Of a stretch of DNA of 64,000 bases, positions 1 to 12,524 are shown one piece after another. Position 1 is the stretch's first letter; each line of letters begins with the position of its first letter. Position numbers and translations under genes: made by a program. The stretch is from Rhizophagus clarus. Taxonomy: Eukaryota > Glomeromycota > Glomeromycetes > Glomerales > Glomeraceae. The notes under the pieces were generated by a model. The model saw only the letters and a list, made by a program, of their open reading frames with translations. It made no database searches and was not told the origin of the DNA. The stretch lies in contig BLAL01000262.1 of NCBI GenBank assembly GCA_015698045.1, positions 188,501-252,500 of the forward strand. Reading direction: 5' to 3'.

Positions 1-720
1 GTAAAATTAATTCACCAAACCAGGAAAACATTTGTTTTGTGGACGTCACGGGGTGGATTAACAGACCACATAGTTCAATAATCACATGTTCGTACAAATT
101 TCGTCCAAAATTATGATTTAATTTGATCAGCAATCTTTTTATTTACTCTACAATTGTACAACATATTTCACAAAAGAATAGGAGCATATAAAGAAAAGAG
201 CAGCATTTGATCAGAAACAGTAACCTAATAGAGCCTCAGAATACAACTGAAACGATCAAATGTCAATAGAACCTTTTTCTCTGCTTTAAAAGCCTGTTTG
301 CATACTAGTATTTTTGGTGCCATTCAGGGAAATCTGTTTCTTTGTTCAAATACATTCAAATAAATGAGTATTACTAAAAGTTTTTTTATTCAGTTGCAAT
401 TGTGTACGCCTAAAATTTTTTTCTATAAAGTGTAACTTATTCATTCAAATGATACTGCAATATGGCGCATTATGTCATATCACGTGCAAAATTCTATCAT
501 TTACTGCGCCATCAACACCTTATGTTTACTTTTGTTTTTCTCTTTTTAATTTACATAAATGACAGACGATCTAGTTTGTAGTAAATATTTTAAATCATCA
601 AAATTCAAAATAATTATTATATAGAGTTTTAAAATGAGCAGTTTTTTTATTTTTTTTTGCAAGGTCGTGCAATTTGTGAATTTATTAGTTATATAGAGGT
701 ACAGAGATATCTGTTGTATG
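1..720. repeat. Duplicated block D, copy 1 (non-coding)
   Basis: This stretch has no convincing gene. It is a diverged direct copy of 36,868-37,620: shared landmarks are the ATTCACCAAAC/ATTCACCGAAAC start, the AGAAACAGTAAC region, and the TGTACGCCTAAAATTT and GATACTGCAATATG segments near 405-465. The last landmarks recur again at 61,225-61,280, and the first 120 bases recur inverted at 61,690-61,830. Confidence 0.75.
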
Positions 721-2305
721 TATAACTAATTCATTAAAACTCCAAACCGATCCCCCATCCATAAGATTGCTTCCGTGTCCTAACATTACCTTATGAAATT
801 CACCTATATCCTTAAAATGAACAGTTTCAATTTCTATTGACCATCCCATCATAAGAATGAATAGAAAATGTTACAAAATATGGATAATGATTGCGAATAT
901 GTTAGACACAAAGGTATTACCAATAAGAACTTTATTGTTGACTAATATCAAGTCGAAGATGAACAATTCCGATAACTGCTGAGATAATATAAATTTGTTG
1001 AAGCGTATCATCAGAATTTTAGAAAATATAGAAATACGAATAAAATTTTTATAAAGTAAGTAGAATCTCCGTTGCGAGCAATCGTTACCATTAATAACAC
1101 ACATATCCCAGTCATACAACCGACAACTCAATGTTTACTTTTCTTGTATCTTATTCTGCCTTAGACAATAATGATATTTGCTTCATAATATATATCAAAT
1201 AATGATGCTTCTATTAATTCTTCTCAGGCAATTGTTTTAAAACATCAACAATTAAGTAATGTATCGTATATTTCTTTCAGCGTGGAGAATTTATAAGGGA
1301 TTACATATAGTGTGATTTGTCGCAATTTTTATTTTTTAAAAATTACCGTATATCGTGAGCTGCAGTACCCTCATGTATATTACACCTCAAAAAAGGAGTC
1401 ACATTCTCTTCTGTTTATTTTATTATTTAAATAGTCTAACAAATGTCTTAGGTATGGCGTGTGATAATACCTTAATTATTCTATAAGTTTTAAATACCTT
1501 AGTAAAAATTCGCATAATAGGAGATACAGAGCCAAGATATCTAGGATATGTAACCCGCGATATACGGTAATTTTGAATAATAATAGTAACATATCGAGGC
1601 TGAATGTGCCAAATCAACAATTTCTAGATTTCACAGTGCGTAGAAGTTTTGTTTAATTACTGATAATAGGATAATAGATGTGACTTGGTCATCAGCAATT
1701 ATGTTTCTGTAGAATAATGTGTACATACCTAATGACATCACCTGTCATAAGTATGGTAGTTGCAGCCTAATAAAAATTATTTACCCGCATTTGATATTTC
1801 AACAATCTATAACCTCAAAACATGGAAATTATTTCTGCAACTTCTATGATTATATATTTCCAGATTAATTGTTTTTAATATATAGGTAAAAAAAAAAAAT
1901 GTAAACAATTATGCATGTTCATCAAAAGTATATTAAAACGTTGTCTTCAAAGAATTTCATAATACCAGCCAGAATTACAAATTTAGTTTAATTCCGAACG
2001 CGGCCAAAGTCACGTGGTTGAAAATTCTCCTGAATAAGGCTGAATTACGGGTTGAAATAACATAGATGATGGATTAGTGAGTGCTCTACCGGACCAAGTT
2101 AGGTGAAATATATTCGACCCAATCTGAATGAAGGAGGAAACATTCGAGGTCGTTACATTTTTATAACCCGAAATCGACCCAGTTTAACCCGTATAAACCT
2201 AAGTTAGACCCTAATTTTTAATAAGATATAAATAATTATATAATATAACTATATACTGCTGTATGTGTTCTATTTATTTATATCCGCCATTATTTCCCTA
2301 TATGA
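721..2305. other. Intergenic, no gene seen
   Basis: A+T-rich sequence with only short open frames that lack coding character. The 86-codon minus frame at 871-1131 has no recognisable motif and was not accepted. A short run near 2,090-2,215 is rich in CGACCC and ACCCG words, a motif that recurs at 13.6 kb and 17.9 kb. Confidence 0.6.
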
Positions 2306-2309
2306 TCCA

Positions 2310-2900
2310 AGTATTTCTATTATTTATACTTAGATTATTATCATTTTTTTTTTTAATTTTTTTTTATAATACCTTTTTCTTTCGATTTCATTTACTTCTT
2401 CGCTTTATTTCTTTATGACAGATAAATATTATATTGTTTATATGAATTAAATCTCTTTTATAATCTCATGTAATATATTTCTCTTTCTATTATGGACGTA
2501 CAGCAATATCCAAAATTCACGGGACACTTGAGAATTTTGTTGCCGAGAATCTGTCGGGTTGTCGGGTTCTCGGGTTGCCGGCAAATCGAAAAAAATAAAC
2601 ATAGTACGTGACATATTGCATATAACATGCGTTATGCGAACTTAAATTTCGTCACATGTTTTGTTTATTTTTTCGATTTGTTGGCAACCCGACAACCCGA
2701 CAACCCGACAGATTCTCGGCAAAAAAATTCTCGAGTGTCCCGTGAATTTTGGATATTGCTGTAATGGTTTAACCTTATTGTATTAATTTTAATGATGTCG
2801 ATATTAAACAAAAATTTATTTATATTGTCAAGTATTTTTTAAATTCTGATATTCTTCTTATTCGCCTAAAATATTTTTTTTTTGAACATGTTAAATTAAT
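2310..2900. repeat. Duplicated block D, second part
   Basis: Diverged direct copy of 63,180-63,785. Shared landmarks are ATTTATACTTA, CTTTTTCTTTC, TTATGACAGA and TCTATTATGGA, and then a TTCTTATTCG.C.TAAAA segment. Part of it is also seen at 37,683-37,745. The alignment is interrupted here by a foldback element at 2,501-2,761. Confidence 0.7.
2501..2761. mobile_element. MITE-like foldback element, TA target duplication
   Basis: The element is 261 bp. It starts CAGCAATATCCAAAATTCAC and ends with the reverse complement of the same sequence. The near-perfect inverted arms run about 100 bases, and inside them the arms carry repeated GTCGGGTT / AACCCGAC words. A TA dinucleotide flanks each side (2,499-2,500 and 2,762-2,763), as expected for Tc1/mariner/pogo-type insertion. 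There is no internal open frame, so it must be non-autonomous. The related block at 63.4 kb reads through this point without the element. Confidence 0.88.
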
Positions 2901-3081
2901 TAATATAATCAATTCGAGTGACTTGTTAGTTGCGCCCAGGGTTGCGCCACTTTGTGAATCTTTGTTCACAAATTTACAATATTTACTTCGAAATATATGA
3001 TGTATGCAACACATTTGTTTTATAATTTTGTAATCACAATAAAATACTCTTGGCGTTTAATGTCACTGAACTTACCTCCAG

Positions 3082-3529
3082 GTTCACATTACCGACAATC
3101 ATTTACAATCAATTCACCGACAGGTTTACCGATACTCATTTTACCGACACTTATTTTCCGCTAATCTTACCAACACTTGCAGTATTTATTATTATTTCAC
3201 TACCCAATTCAGTTATGAAAATTAAAATATATATTTAATGCAAAAGAATTCTTTTACCATAAATATATAAAATAAAATTAATTTGTACTTGAAAAAAAAT
3301 TTTCAACACACAAATTATAAAAAATCAAATAATAATAATAAACCAATAAAGTTTTATTTTAACCGACAATAAATAAACCAAAATAAATAGATAAATATTT
3401 CTATATTACTTTATTTTATTATAAACTTATATATAAATTACATTATTATTTTGTCGGTAAAACGATTGTCGGTAAAATGTACCTGTTGGCAAAGTGAGTA
3501 TCGGTAAAATGATTGTCGGTAACGTGAAC
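3082..3529. mobile_element. Inverted-repeat element with TTACCGACA motifs
   Basis: The left arm begins GTTCACATTACCGACAATC, and the right arm is its inverted counterpart ending near 3,529. Each arm carries several copies of the word TTACCGACA or close variants, spaced by 10-25 bases. The A+T-rich loop of about 250 bases also holds one copy. No coding frame is present and the target duplication is unclear. It is probably a small non-autonomous DNA transposon. Confidence 0.7.
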
Positions 3530-4395
3530 GGGTCTCCAAAAAAATCGCATGTACGCACAGACAAATGTCCCCGAAATGAAATTCGTGCGATAAAGGTTAA
3601 ATATCTAACAGTTACGAGGCTTACGAGGCCGAAGTGCAGCAAATATATATAATACACGATAGTGCCGCAGTTACGAGGTCACGGGTGCCGAATAACTGTT
3701 TTATCAGGCTTACATAACCTATACTTATTATACAACTTAGTAACACATAAATCATCAAGTAATAAATGGCAGAAAATTTTTATTATTAATTATGAAGTAC
3801 TCAAGGACGCATAATTAAAATTATGTTGCAGTGAGGTATAATATACAGATTATTATTCCTTTATTTCTTTATAAATATTGTAAGAAATTAACTTTTGTTC
3901 ATGCTATATTTCTATTTTCAGACGAACAAAAGATGAAACTTATTACATATTTGATAAAAATTTTTTTTACTTTTAAAGTTTTCCTTTTAGGGCTAGCGCG
4001 GTTTGGCAGTTGAACTGTTTTTGTAACTCATAGTGCGAATACTTATTATAAAAATAAAATCTAAAATCGAATTTCATAAAGAAACCATTATTAAGATCTT
4101 AACGTTTTATTTTCGTTATGAATGTTCAACAACAATGTTCGCGAATTCAATATAATGGATTCATTAATAGTAATAATCGCAATAATTTGCGAACATTGAT
4201 TGTAATTCCACTTGCAACTACGTCTTGGGGTAAGTGATAATGACAATATTTTTCTTATGGGCGCAGTATCCTTTCTGATCGCAACAACTATCATCGATCT
4301 ATGTCCAATAACACTTCAAACAATACTTCTATTAGTTACCTAATAATGTAATAATGCATATATCGGCGGAATTAATGTGAGTTATTACAATTCTG
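3530..4395. other. Intergenic, no gene seen
   Basis: Only short frames. A GTGCCGAATAACTGTT word near 3,685 recurs at 6,730, so dispersed repeat debris is present. Nothing else is supportable. Confidence 0.55.
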
Positions 4396-4399
4396 AAAT

Positions 4400-6660
4400 A
4401 AAATTACGTTTCACGTTGTGTTACAGGTCGCGTGATATGATTTACTTTTAATTAAGTCGTAATAAAATATTTTTTTTCTTTTGCAAACTCCGTTAGTTTC
4501 TCTATTATTTCCCCATCTGGTCGAAGTGATATGATTTGCTTGAAGTTTATTTGCGATCACAATTGCAATTAAGAAATCTCTGTTAAATTTAATTTATAAA
4601 TTGAAATGGTAAAATTTAAAATTTAGTTGATTAAATTTATAATGTATAAATTTCAAATAAATTTTATTAAATTTAAACATCAGTGTATATAACGCGTATC
4701 ATAGGTTGAAATTTGATTTAAATGATTATTTACCTATTATCAAAATTTTAGTATGTACTAAATAAAATTTATAATTTATAAATTTACTTGATAATTTGTT
4801 TCATTCCCATAATAATGAATTCAAAAGAACATAAACTTTCGATATTTCATTAAATAGTAACGACTAACGCGTAAAGTTGATACCAATTGTTGATTTGATC
4901 GGTAATTACACACGACGTGATAAATAAGCAAACGCAACACAAGCTTTCTTTAATTGTTAACACTCTTTCTAAATTTTTTTTATTCAAAAATAAACAAACT
5001 TGATTGATAGTACATTTAAAAATGTTAAAAATATATTCCGATATTAATCTCTGGAAAATATTATCACCATGACGATGCATCGCTACCCTTTCACATGATA
5101 TTACCTAATTTGTCACACGTAAACAATATGTTTTCTCATTTTTAGCGAAACGAACCTGATTAATGAACCTTTTGAAAGACCCATTTCACTAAGCGGTAAA
5201 AAGTATAGTTCTTTTTTACATAAAAGAATGTTAGAACTTTTTTAATGTTTTTTATTATTCTTTTTTAGAGAAAATACCCATTTCAATAATTAAAAACAAG
5301 GTGTTTTTTTATGTTCTTATTTTAGCTTTTTTATGCAAAAGAATATTCAAACCATCACTAAGATCCTTGCTTTTTTTAGGAAAATGAAACATGAAGTAGA
5401 AACTCCAGAAAAATCCATTTTAATAAATGGAAGTAAGGGATAAACAATTTTTTACATAAAAGACATTAGAAACATTTCTAATGTTTCTTTCTGATTTTTT
5501 TTTCTATAGGAATAGGTTTTCACTTCATTTGAAATTTGTGACAATAAATATAAATTGACTTTCTTTATGTTTTCCATTATCTAGGACTTCTGGTAAGCTG
5601 ATTTATTTGATATTGAAATATTTTTATATTGTTATCTCATATTTTTCTATTCATATAATTTTTTTTTATCTTCAAATTTATTTTTGGGCGCCAAACAAGT
5701 AATAAAGGAATTCTAATAACACAAATGATTATGATGATAATTAGAAACCATCAATTAAACGAGTGAAGGATCCTTTTTAGAAAATTCGTCTAGAAGGAAT
5801 AATTCGGACATAAATAATACTAAGCGTAATGTTACCGTCTAGATATACTCTATTGTTTCATAGTATATACAGAATTTATTATACATTTATTGCATTTATT
5901 ATTAATATTTTAGCTATATATTTGCAATATGAGCGGAATTTTATTAATATTTCTTTATAATATAAAAATTAAAATGTGTCATAAATTTAAAAGATATGTA
6001 AAGGTAATTTTATTGTAATTTAAAATGCATTTATAGAATTGAAATTTGCTAATTTCAAGAGATATATACACTTTGTAGGAATTGGACAAGTTTACAGCTA
6101 ATTTCTGTAACATACATTTTAATTGGATTTAATTGAAACTACTGGTAAATTAATAAGAATTTGACGTATGTAAATATAAATGTACCACACATCACCCTAC
6201 TTCGACCAGCGCATCAGTTCCCTCAGTTTTAGAGTTAGGTAAGCTGTAAAGTTTTGAAGGCATAGTTTATTTAACAATTTCGATAATGATCTCGATAATA
6301 CATTTTATGCTTTAAATACAAGCTGTAGCTCTCTTTTTTATTCTTTAAATTTTTTTTACAAACTGCGGAAAAAAAAAATACATTATTCAATAGAAATATT
6401 CAAAAAATCATAAGTAATAGCTTTAAATGTAATTTATTAAGTTACAGCAAATGTTAATAAAATATTTAGTTAATATTTATTTTTTCGTTAAATATTATGA
6501 ATTTTTTTTTAATAAACTAACTCTATAGTATTTTCCTTTATTTTTTAGGATGGATTTATTTGGTTTAATTTAAGTAATAAATTTTGTAATAGAAATTTTA
6601 AAAGGGTTATTTTTTGATATAATATTTGATCATTTTTATTTGGGATTAATCGGAACTGCG
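4400..6660. repeat. Duplicated block E, interrupted by an insertion
   Basis: The flanks 4,400-4,516 and 6,212-6,660 together form one block that matches 46,800-47,345 in inverted orientation. Landmarks are CTCCGTTAGTTTCTCTATT, GTTAGGTAAGCTG, TGTAGCTCTCTTTTTTATTC, and a TTTTTTAGGATGGATTTATT segment. The two halves are adjacent at 47 kb but separated by about 1.7 kb here, which defines the element at 4,517-6,211. Confidence 0.75.
4517..6211. mobile_element. 1.7-kb TIR element with an empty site in this window
   Basis: The ends are an 11-base inverted repeat, CTGGTCGAAGT at 4,517 and ACTTCGACCAG ending at 6,209. CAT flanks both sides (4,514-4,516 and 6,212-6,214). The paralogous site near 47,260, read on the minus strand, joins TTATTTCCCAT directly to CAGTT, so it lacks the element. 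The interior is A+T-rich with three loose copies of a TTTTTTACATAAAAGA-like word and no transposase frame, so it is either non-autonomous or fully decayed. The superfamily cannot be assigned from an 11-base end. Confidence 0.7.
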
Positions 6661-7585
6661 CCATTCAGCTCAGTTAACCCAAGATATTTCAAACAATGAC
6701 GTTAGTAATTAATAATCATTCGATATGAAGTGCCGAATAACTGTTATATTGAGTAAATCAATTTGATTCTTAATATAACATAATTTATCCGGTATGATCA
6801 TATGATTTATATGATTTGCACACGATTATTATAAAAATCACATGATATCGGATAATCAAAATTAGTAACGTTTCAACTCCGCAGTTCAACTCGCAATATA
6901 TCAGCCTAATTTCTTCTTCTGTTTAATTCAATTTTTTATTATACAATAACAGCGCGAAAAAAAAACTGAAAAATTCCAGTAAAAGTATAAAATTCTAGAA
7001 ATTAGTCTTTTCAACCAGATTTTTCTTTGTATTACCATTAAAAGATTTATAATTATTACTGAACTGTTAAATAAAATTTCTGACAATAGTCTGACGATTC
7101 TGAAGTATTTCAGAAATCCTTCGTTCCATGACCAGAAAAATAGCTTTTTTACACCGTACAACAACAATACAATAATCATTCTCCCTCAAATATCAACACA
7201 ATTTTTCTACTAAGATAATAATTCTGTTCATATGTTGCACAAATTTATAATTATTATTATTGTTTCATTTACACAATGATTGGATCATTTTAAAATAAAT
7301 AAATAATCTTAAATGTTCTATCTAAATCAAGTAAACTACGCAATATATGATAAACTCTTTAAATAACTGCAGTAACAACATCAGAAATTTTATTCATCAA
7401 GTTACAGAAGTATGTACTAATATTAAAGTTTGTATGTTTACAACTGAGAGAATGGTGAAAAAGTATTTCATTTCATGTAAAGTATTGACCGGCGGGGATA
7501 TTCCAGCATTATTTTAATTTGAGATAATCTTACTGCATAAAATGATTCATTGTTTTTACATTATATTGATACAGTATACTGTATA

Positions 7586-8111
7586 CAATTGCCACTGATT
7601 ATACCGAACCTGTATATACCGAAAACTTGTTATACTGAACCGAAGTTCCCAGAACCGAATTTTTATAGTCAATTACACTGGATATGGAGAATTTTTATAA
7701 TAAAATCCTATATACCGCATCCGAACTTGATTTAATCAGCCCAATATATAGACATCTACCGTATTCGTTATACCGAACAGTCATGTGACCATAAATTAAT
7801 TCAGGCCAAATTTATAGCGCTGACCAGAATTATCAGTAATTAATGAACAAAATAGTTGCTACTTATGTTGATTCAATAAAAAATTCAAAAAATTCCCTGC
7901 TTTTAATTTTTCCAGGGGCAGTTACTAATAGTCAATGATCATTTCACTGAATTCCGAGGTCATGTGGTATCGGGTTTGTGTCATTTGAAATTATAATCCT
8001 GGCCGGCACTATAAATTCGGCCAGAATTATCGATGGCGGTTCGGTATTTATATACTATATACCGAACTAAACCCTCCGGAACCGAGGGTTCGTTATATCC
8101 AGTGACGACTG
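7586..8111. mobile_element. TIR element, ACCGAA type, TA target duplication
   Basis: The left end is CAATTGCCACTGATTATACC and the right end in reverse complement is CAGTCGTCACTGGATATAAC, matching at about 20 of the first 25 positions. TA flanks both sides. The interior holds repeated ACCGAAC and AATTCGGCC words and no long frame. By its TA duplication and CAG-type ends it fits a pogo/Tc1-like non-autonomous element (inference). Confidence 0.72.
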
Positions 8112-8493
8112 TATATTATATATACAGTATTATAAATAATGAAGATTTTCGTGCTGGTAGATGATCACCTGATTAAATAAATAATCGAATGCGTCTACGA
8201 TAGCCATATAGTATAGTAAGTAGTGTCATGTCTTGCGTCGCTTCGGCTAGACGGTTTAACTTAGCTTTTTCTGTAAGCATTGTTTTTATATAAATTATAA
8301 ACTCGTTTATCAAATCATGTAATATGCAGAATTTTTTAATAAAGACAGAATTTACGCCTTTTGAACGTGTTAAAAAAAGTACATCATGTCTTGATGTCAA
8401 TAATAAAATAAAAATTAAAGTTTATACAGGTTCTAATGATCATAAATATTATAAAAGGGTCATTAGTTTTGATGAGAATTATATATTTTTGAA

Positions 8494-8517
8494 ATATATA
8501 TATATATATATATATAA
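8494..8517. repeat. (TA)n microsatellite
   Basis: About twelve uninterrupted AT dinucleotides. Confidence 0.9.
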
Positions 8518-11500
8518 TAATATAATATAATTAATTTATATTTATTTATACAAATTTTATTGTATAAAAAGTAACGAATAAAATAAATAAAAACTTTTCA
8601 TTATTATTTTTAAGTTTTAGGTTAATCATAAAAGGAAATTTATGCTGTATAGAATCACCGCCAATCGTATGAAAAGTGCTGTATGCACAAATTTGATCAG
8701 CCAGTAAATATTTGATTTTAAACAAATTAACAAATCGAAAAAAGAAAAGAAATATTTACCATTGGACGAATTTTATTTAATTTGCGGGGAAAGAATATGG
8801 AATGTAACCTTATGTATTTTTTTGGATTAATATTACGATAAATATTACTTTTTTTTATATTATTTAAAATACTATTAAAAAAAAAAAATGATCTCCGAAA
8901 TTTTAAAATGGCGTAACTTTGCCACTTATATATTTATATCTACTTAATATATCATCATTGCCACAATATAAATGTTTAATTTTAAAATTTAATATACTTC
9001 CAAAATGAATTGTGATATCACTATTATAATTTATGTGATAATCGTTGTTAACATGGCGTATTTTAAGCTTTTCTCAAAATCGACCCTGTTCCAAACATTT
9101 ATTGGACATTTATCATGATATTATATGTTTTTTATGTGGTCAAAAATCCTCAAACTCCACAACTTGTATCAAATTGTAACAAATATTGTATAATAACGCG
9201 CGAGTATTCGGAACATTGACCCATTCCGAATATAGGGATAAATTTTGCTCGAACATTTAATGAATCTCAATATAAAAAAAGTTTACTGACTTAAAAAGAC
9301 AAAACTAATTCAAGCTAAGGTAAAGTATACAGTTTCGAGCTTCATACACATCGATTGTGAGGTCTTTGCGTAGAAATAAATAGACCTTCGTTTACACTCC
9401 GGACTAATCAGAAAGTTAAAAAGAAAATTTTCCATATTATTTAATCAAATAAGTGTCCTAAAAGTAGTACAAAAAAACTAATTTTGATAAAAAATTAACA
9501 TATCGAATTTTGTTTTTTTTTTTGTAAAGATTAAACCGAAAAATCCAATATTTGGCTTGTTTAAAATTTTATGATAATTTATTTTTATCCAGATTTTTAT
9601 TAAATATCACTTTTCGTCCACTTAATTCAGATTCGGATCGAAGTATCACCTGAAAAATAAAACCATAATGGAAAAATAACAAAAACAACATATAAAAAGA
9701 TTTGTCCTCATCAAAATAAAGGATATATTAAAATTCATAAATTAAGCAAAATTGGAAAAGAGCGTTCTAACAGCTGCAATTTTAAATTTGAAGTTAAACT
9801 TGTGATATATTATGGATGATGTTTTATCGTCTTGAGAAAGAATATTACTTAATAAATTGCCAGAAAACAATTCTTGTTATTATTATTTTTTTAATGATAT
9901 ATATAGTTTTCTCTAGTTACTTTAAATATGTTGTGAATAATCATGAATAATTTTTTAGGGATTATTACGGTAAATTAAAAGCCATATTTTTTTTTTTCTT
10001 AATTAGTTTATCAAGGTTTTGTGTAGACATGTGAAAATCTCATTTTATTTGTTTCATAAAATATTGTTATACAAAATATCCCCGATCTACAACAATGTGT
10101 TTATTTTTTTTTATTGATTTTGTTCAATATGCAAACAAAAAAAAGCTGCGTAAAGAAATATGTTGTGACACTTTTCTCCATTATACCATCTAAATAAAAA
10201 TTTTAATTTACTAAAAAAAAAAAATTTTTTTTTTTTTATATACAGTATATAGTGATGAATGAACTAATTTTTCTTTATCTAACTATTTTATAAACTATTT
10301 TATATTAAGACCGATTTCTCTTTCATAGAATTCCTATTATTTACTTGTTATAAACCTTTTTATGGTTTAATTAGAACAATTAATATTTGTTTGATATCGT
10401 CAATTACGCTAAATTAGGCGTTATTATTAACAGATTGTTAAACATACAGCGTCTTTATGAGAAAAAATCTGTAATATGTAAATGCCCCTTCGTAAGTATA
10501 TGTACAATAACCAAACATATTTGCAAAGGCTTTTTTTGCTCGCATTTTAGAAAAATTTCTATAATACCTTTTTAACACATATTTCGAACTTGATTAATTA
10601 TCTTCAAGAGGCCTAAAACCTTTAGAATTACCACTGAGTTGATTCTGTTATTTCTTTAATTTCGAGCAGTAAAGTTTTTTTCCACGATTTGTAATAAGTT
10701 TGATCGTTAAATAAATGTGCGAATAATACTTTTGTTTACGAATTTACTTTTGTTTCTATTAATTCCACTATAAAGTTAGACCAATGGTTTTATTCATGAA
10801 ATTATAATATTTATTTGAATTTGACCAACGAATACATATCATAATATGCCTAGTAATTATTCAAACAAAGACCTATATTAACTTGACCTAATTCAATTAT
10901 TTATTTGACTGTTATTATTGCGCCTTGTTTTCTTGATAATAACTCTAGATGAATCATTACGTCTTGACGAAGCATTGGATTACCTAATAAATCCATTTTT
11001 TTCTGTCTCTTGCCACAGCGTATCAGATATGCATTTATATAATTATGACGTATATTTTTTTATTTACATTAACTGAAGTCATTCATCACATTAAGGCATC
11101 ACGACATATTCCATGTATGGTATAAACAGTATATGATATATGACAATGTATCATTTACCTAACATTCAATATAATGCACTCTAAAAAGGCAATTAAGTTA
11201 ATTAACAGCATAATTTCATCTTTTTTTTGGATTAATTGTGTTGTCTTCGTGCATTTACTTCAAATTCAAATACTGCGTCAATAAGTCCATCGGCCAAATT
11301 AGTTCACTTTTTTGACATGTGAATATAGCTAGCTTAATTACTCAAATTGTAGATTTCTCCTTTTTTTAACTGCGCTGATACTCTCCCAATTATATATTTC
11401 GACTCGAAGTCTTGAAATAAATTTATTCATAAGCATAAGTTTTCTAAATTCGAATTTGTTTCATCACAGGAAAGTTCTAAAATTACCAGGATGATCCTAA

Positions 11501-11930
11501 AATAAAATCAAATTTGGTTTTCATTTACTTTGCAAAGTAGAATACTATAAATAAATTCTACTAAGCAGTTTGTCAAAGAAATTATTTTATTGTAAATATT
11601 CTATCGCTTGTTTTTCAAGTTTGAAGAATAAGAAAAACCATTAAAAGGAATATTATTTATTATTCATTAAATGGTTTTCCAAATAACTTTCATTCGTACA
11701 GTAAGTACATCATGTTCACAATACGTTAAAGAAACGTTTTTTTTTTTGGGTTAGTCAACCTACGCGGGTATCAATAAATATATTTATTACATAGTAGTAC
11801 AATTAGTATAATTCTTGCCTTGTAGACCTGAGTAAGCACTGAGTCCTACTCAAATTATATTCTAACTTATTTTGGTAATCCTTTGAAAGGGCTGGCAGCG
11901 ATACCAAAAATGCTTGATGATCAATTTTTA

Positions 11931-11936
11931 TATAAA
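11931..11936 (+). promoter_or_regulatory. TATA box of N/Q-rich copy A
   Basis: TATAAA preceded by GATCAATTTTTA. The same arrangement (GATCAACTTTTA then TATAAA) precedes paralog B at 27,975, so this spacing is conserved between duplicates. Here the box is 594 bases before the ATG, against 123 bases in copy B. Confidence 0.55.
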
Positions 11937-12149
11937 AGAGAGTGATATCTTAAAGAAATTAAAAATTTAGGGAAAAATTTTTATTTGAAAAAAATTTTCC
12001 TGTTTGTACTGTATATACTATCAGTATTTATAATAAATTTATAAAATTAAGAACTTATCATTTTATTTTATTACAACTTTTAGTTGTTGTTTCTGATTTT
12101 TGGATTTTCCACAACTTTTGATACGTGTATTACCCTTTGAATATTTTTT

Positions 12150-12464
12150 CAAACAATAAGACTTTCTTTTTCTTATTTTTTTTTTTTCCAAACAATAAGA
12201 CTTTTCTTATTTTGTTTTTTCAAAACAATAAGATATTTCTTATTTTGTTTTTTTCAAAACAATAAGATATTTCTTATTTTGTTTTTTTCAAAACAATAAG
12301 ATTTTCTTATTTTGGTTTTTTCAAAACAATAAGATATTTCTTATTTTGTTTTTTTCAAAACAATAAGATTTTTCTTATTTTGGTTTTTTCAAAACAATAA
12401 GACTTTTCTTTTTTTTCAAAAGAGTTTCTAATTTTTTTTATTTTCAAAACAATAGACTTTCCTA
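12150..12464 (+). repeat. Hairpin minisatellite, about 34-bp unit, in the leader of copy A
   Basis: Eight units start at 12,150, 12,189, 12,221, 12,255, 12,289, 12,322, 12,356 and 12,390, plus a decayed one near 12,445. The unit reads roughly CAAAACAATAAGA, an A/T spacer, TCTTATTTTG, then a T run. AATAAGA and TCTTATT are inverted, so each unit can fold into a small stem. It lies between the conserved TATA box and the start codon and is absent from the other family copies. Confidence 0.92.
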
Positions 12465-12524
12465 CAAAATTTTTGATTTCCATCAAATTCCGGTATTTTA
12501 TAACGTTAATCAAAAAAGTAAACC

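Noticed and set aside
871..1131. 86-codon minus-strand frame
   Set aside because: No motif and no preserved copy in the related blocks.
12150..12464. Regular direct repeats resembling a CRISPR array
   Set aside because: Units are contiguous with no unique spacers, the repeats are A/T-rich and diverged, and the context is eukaryotic. It is a minisatellite.
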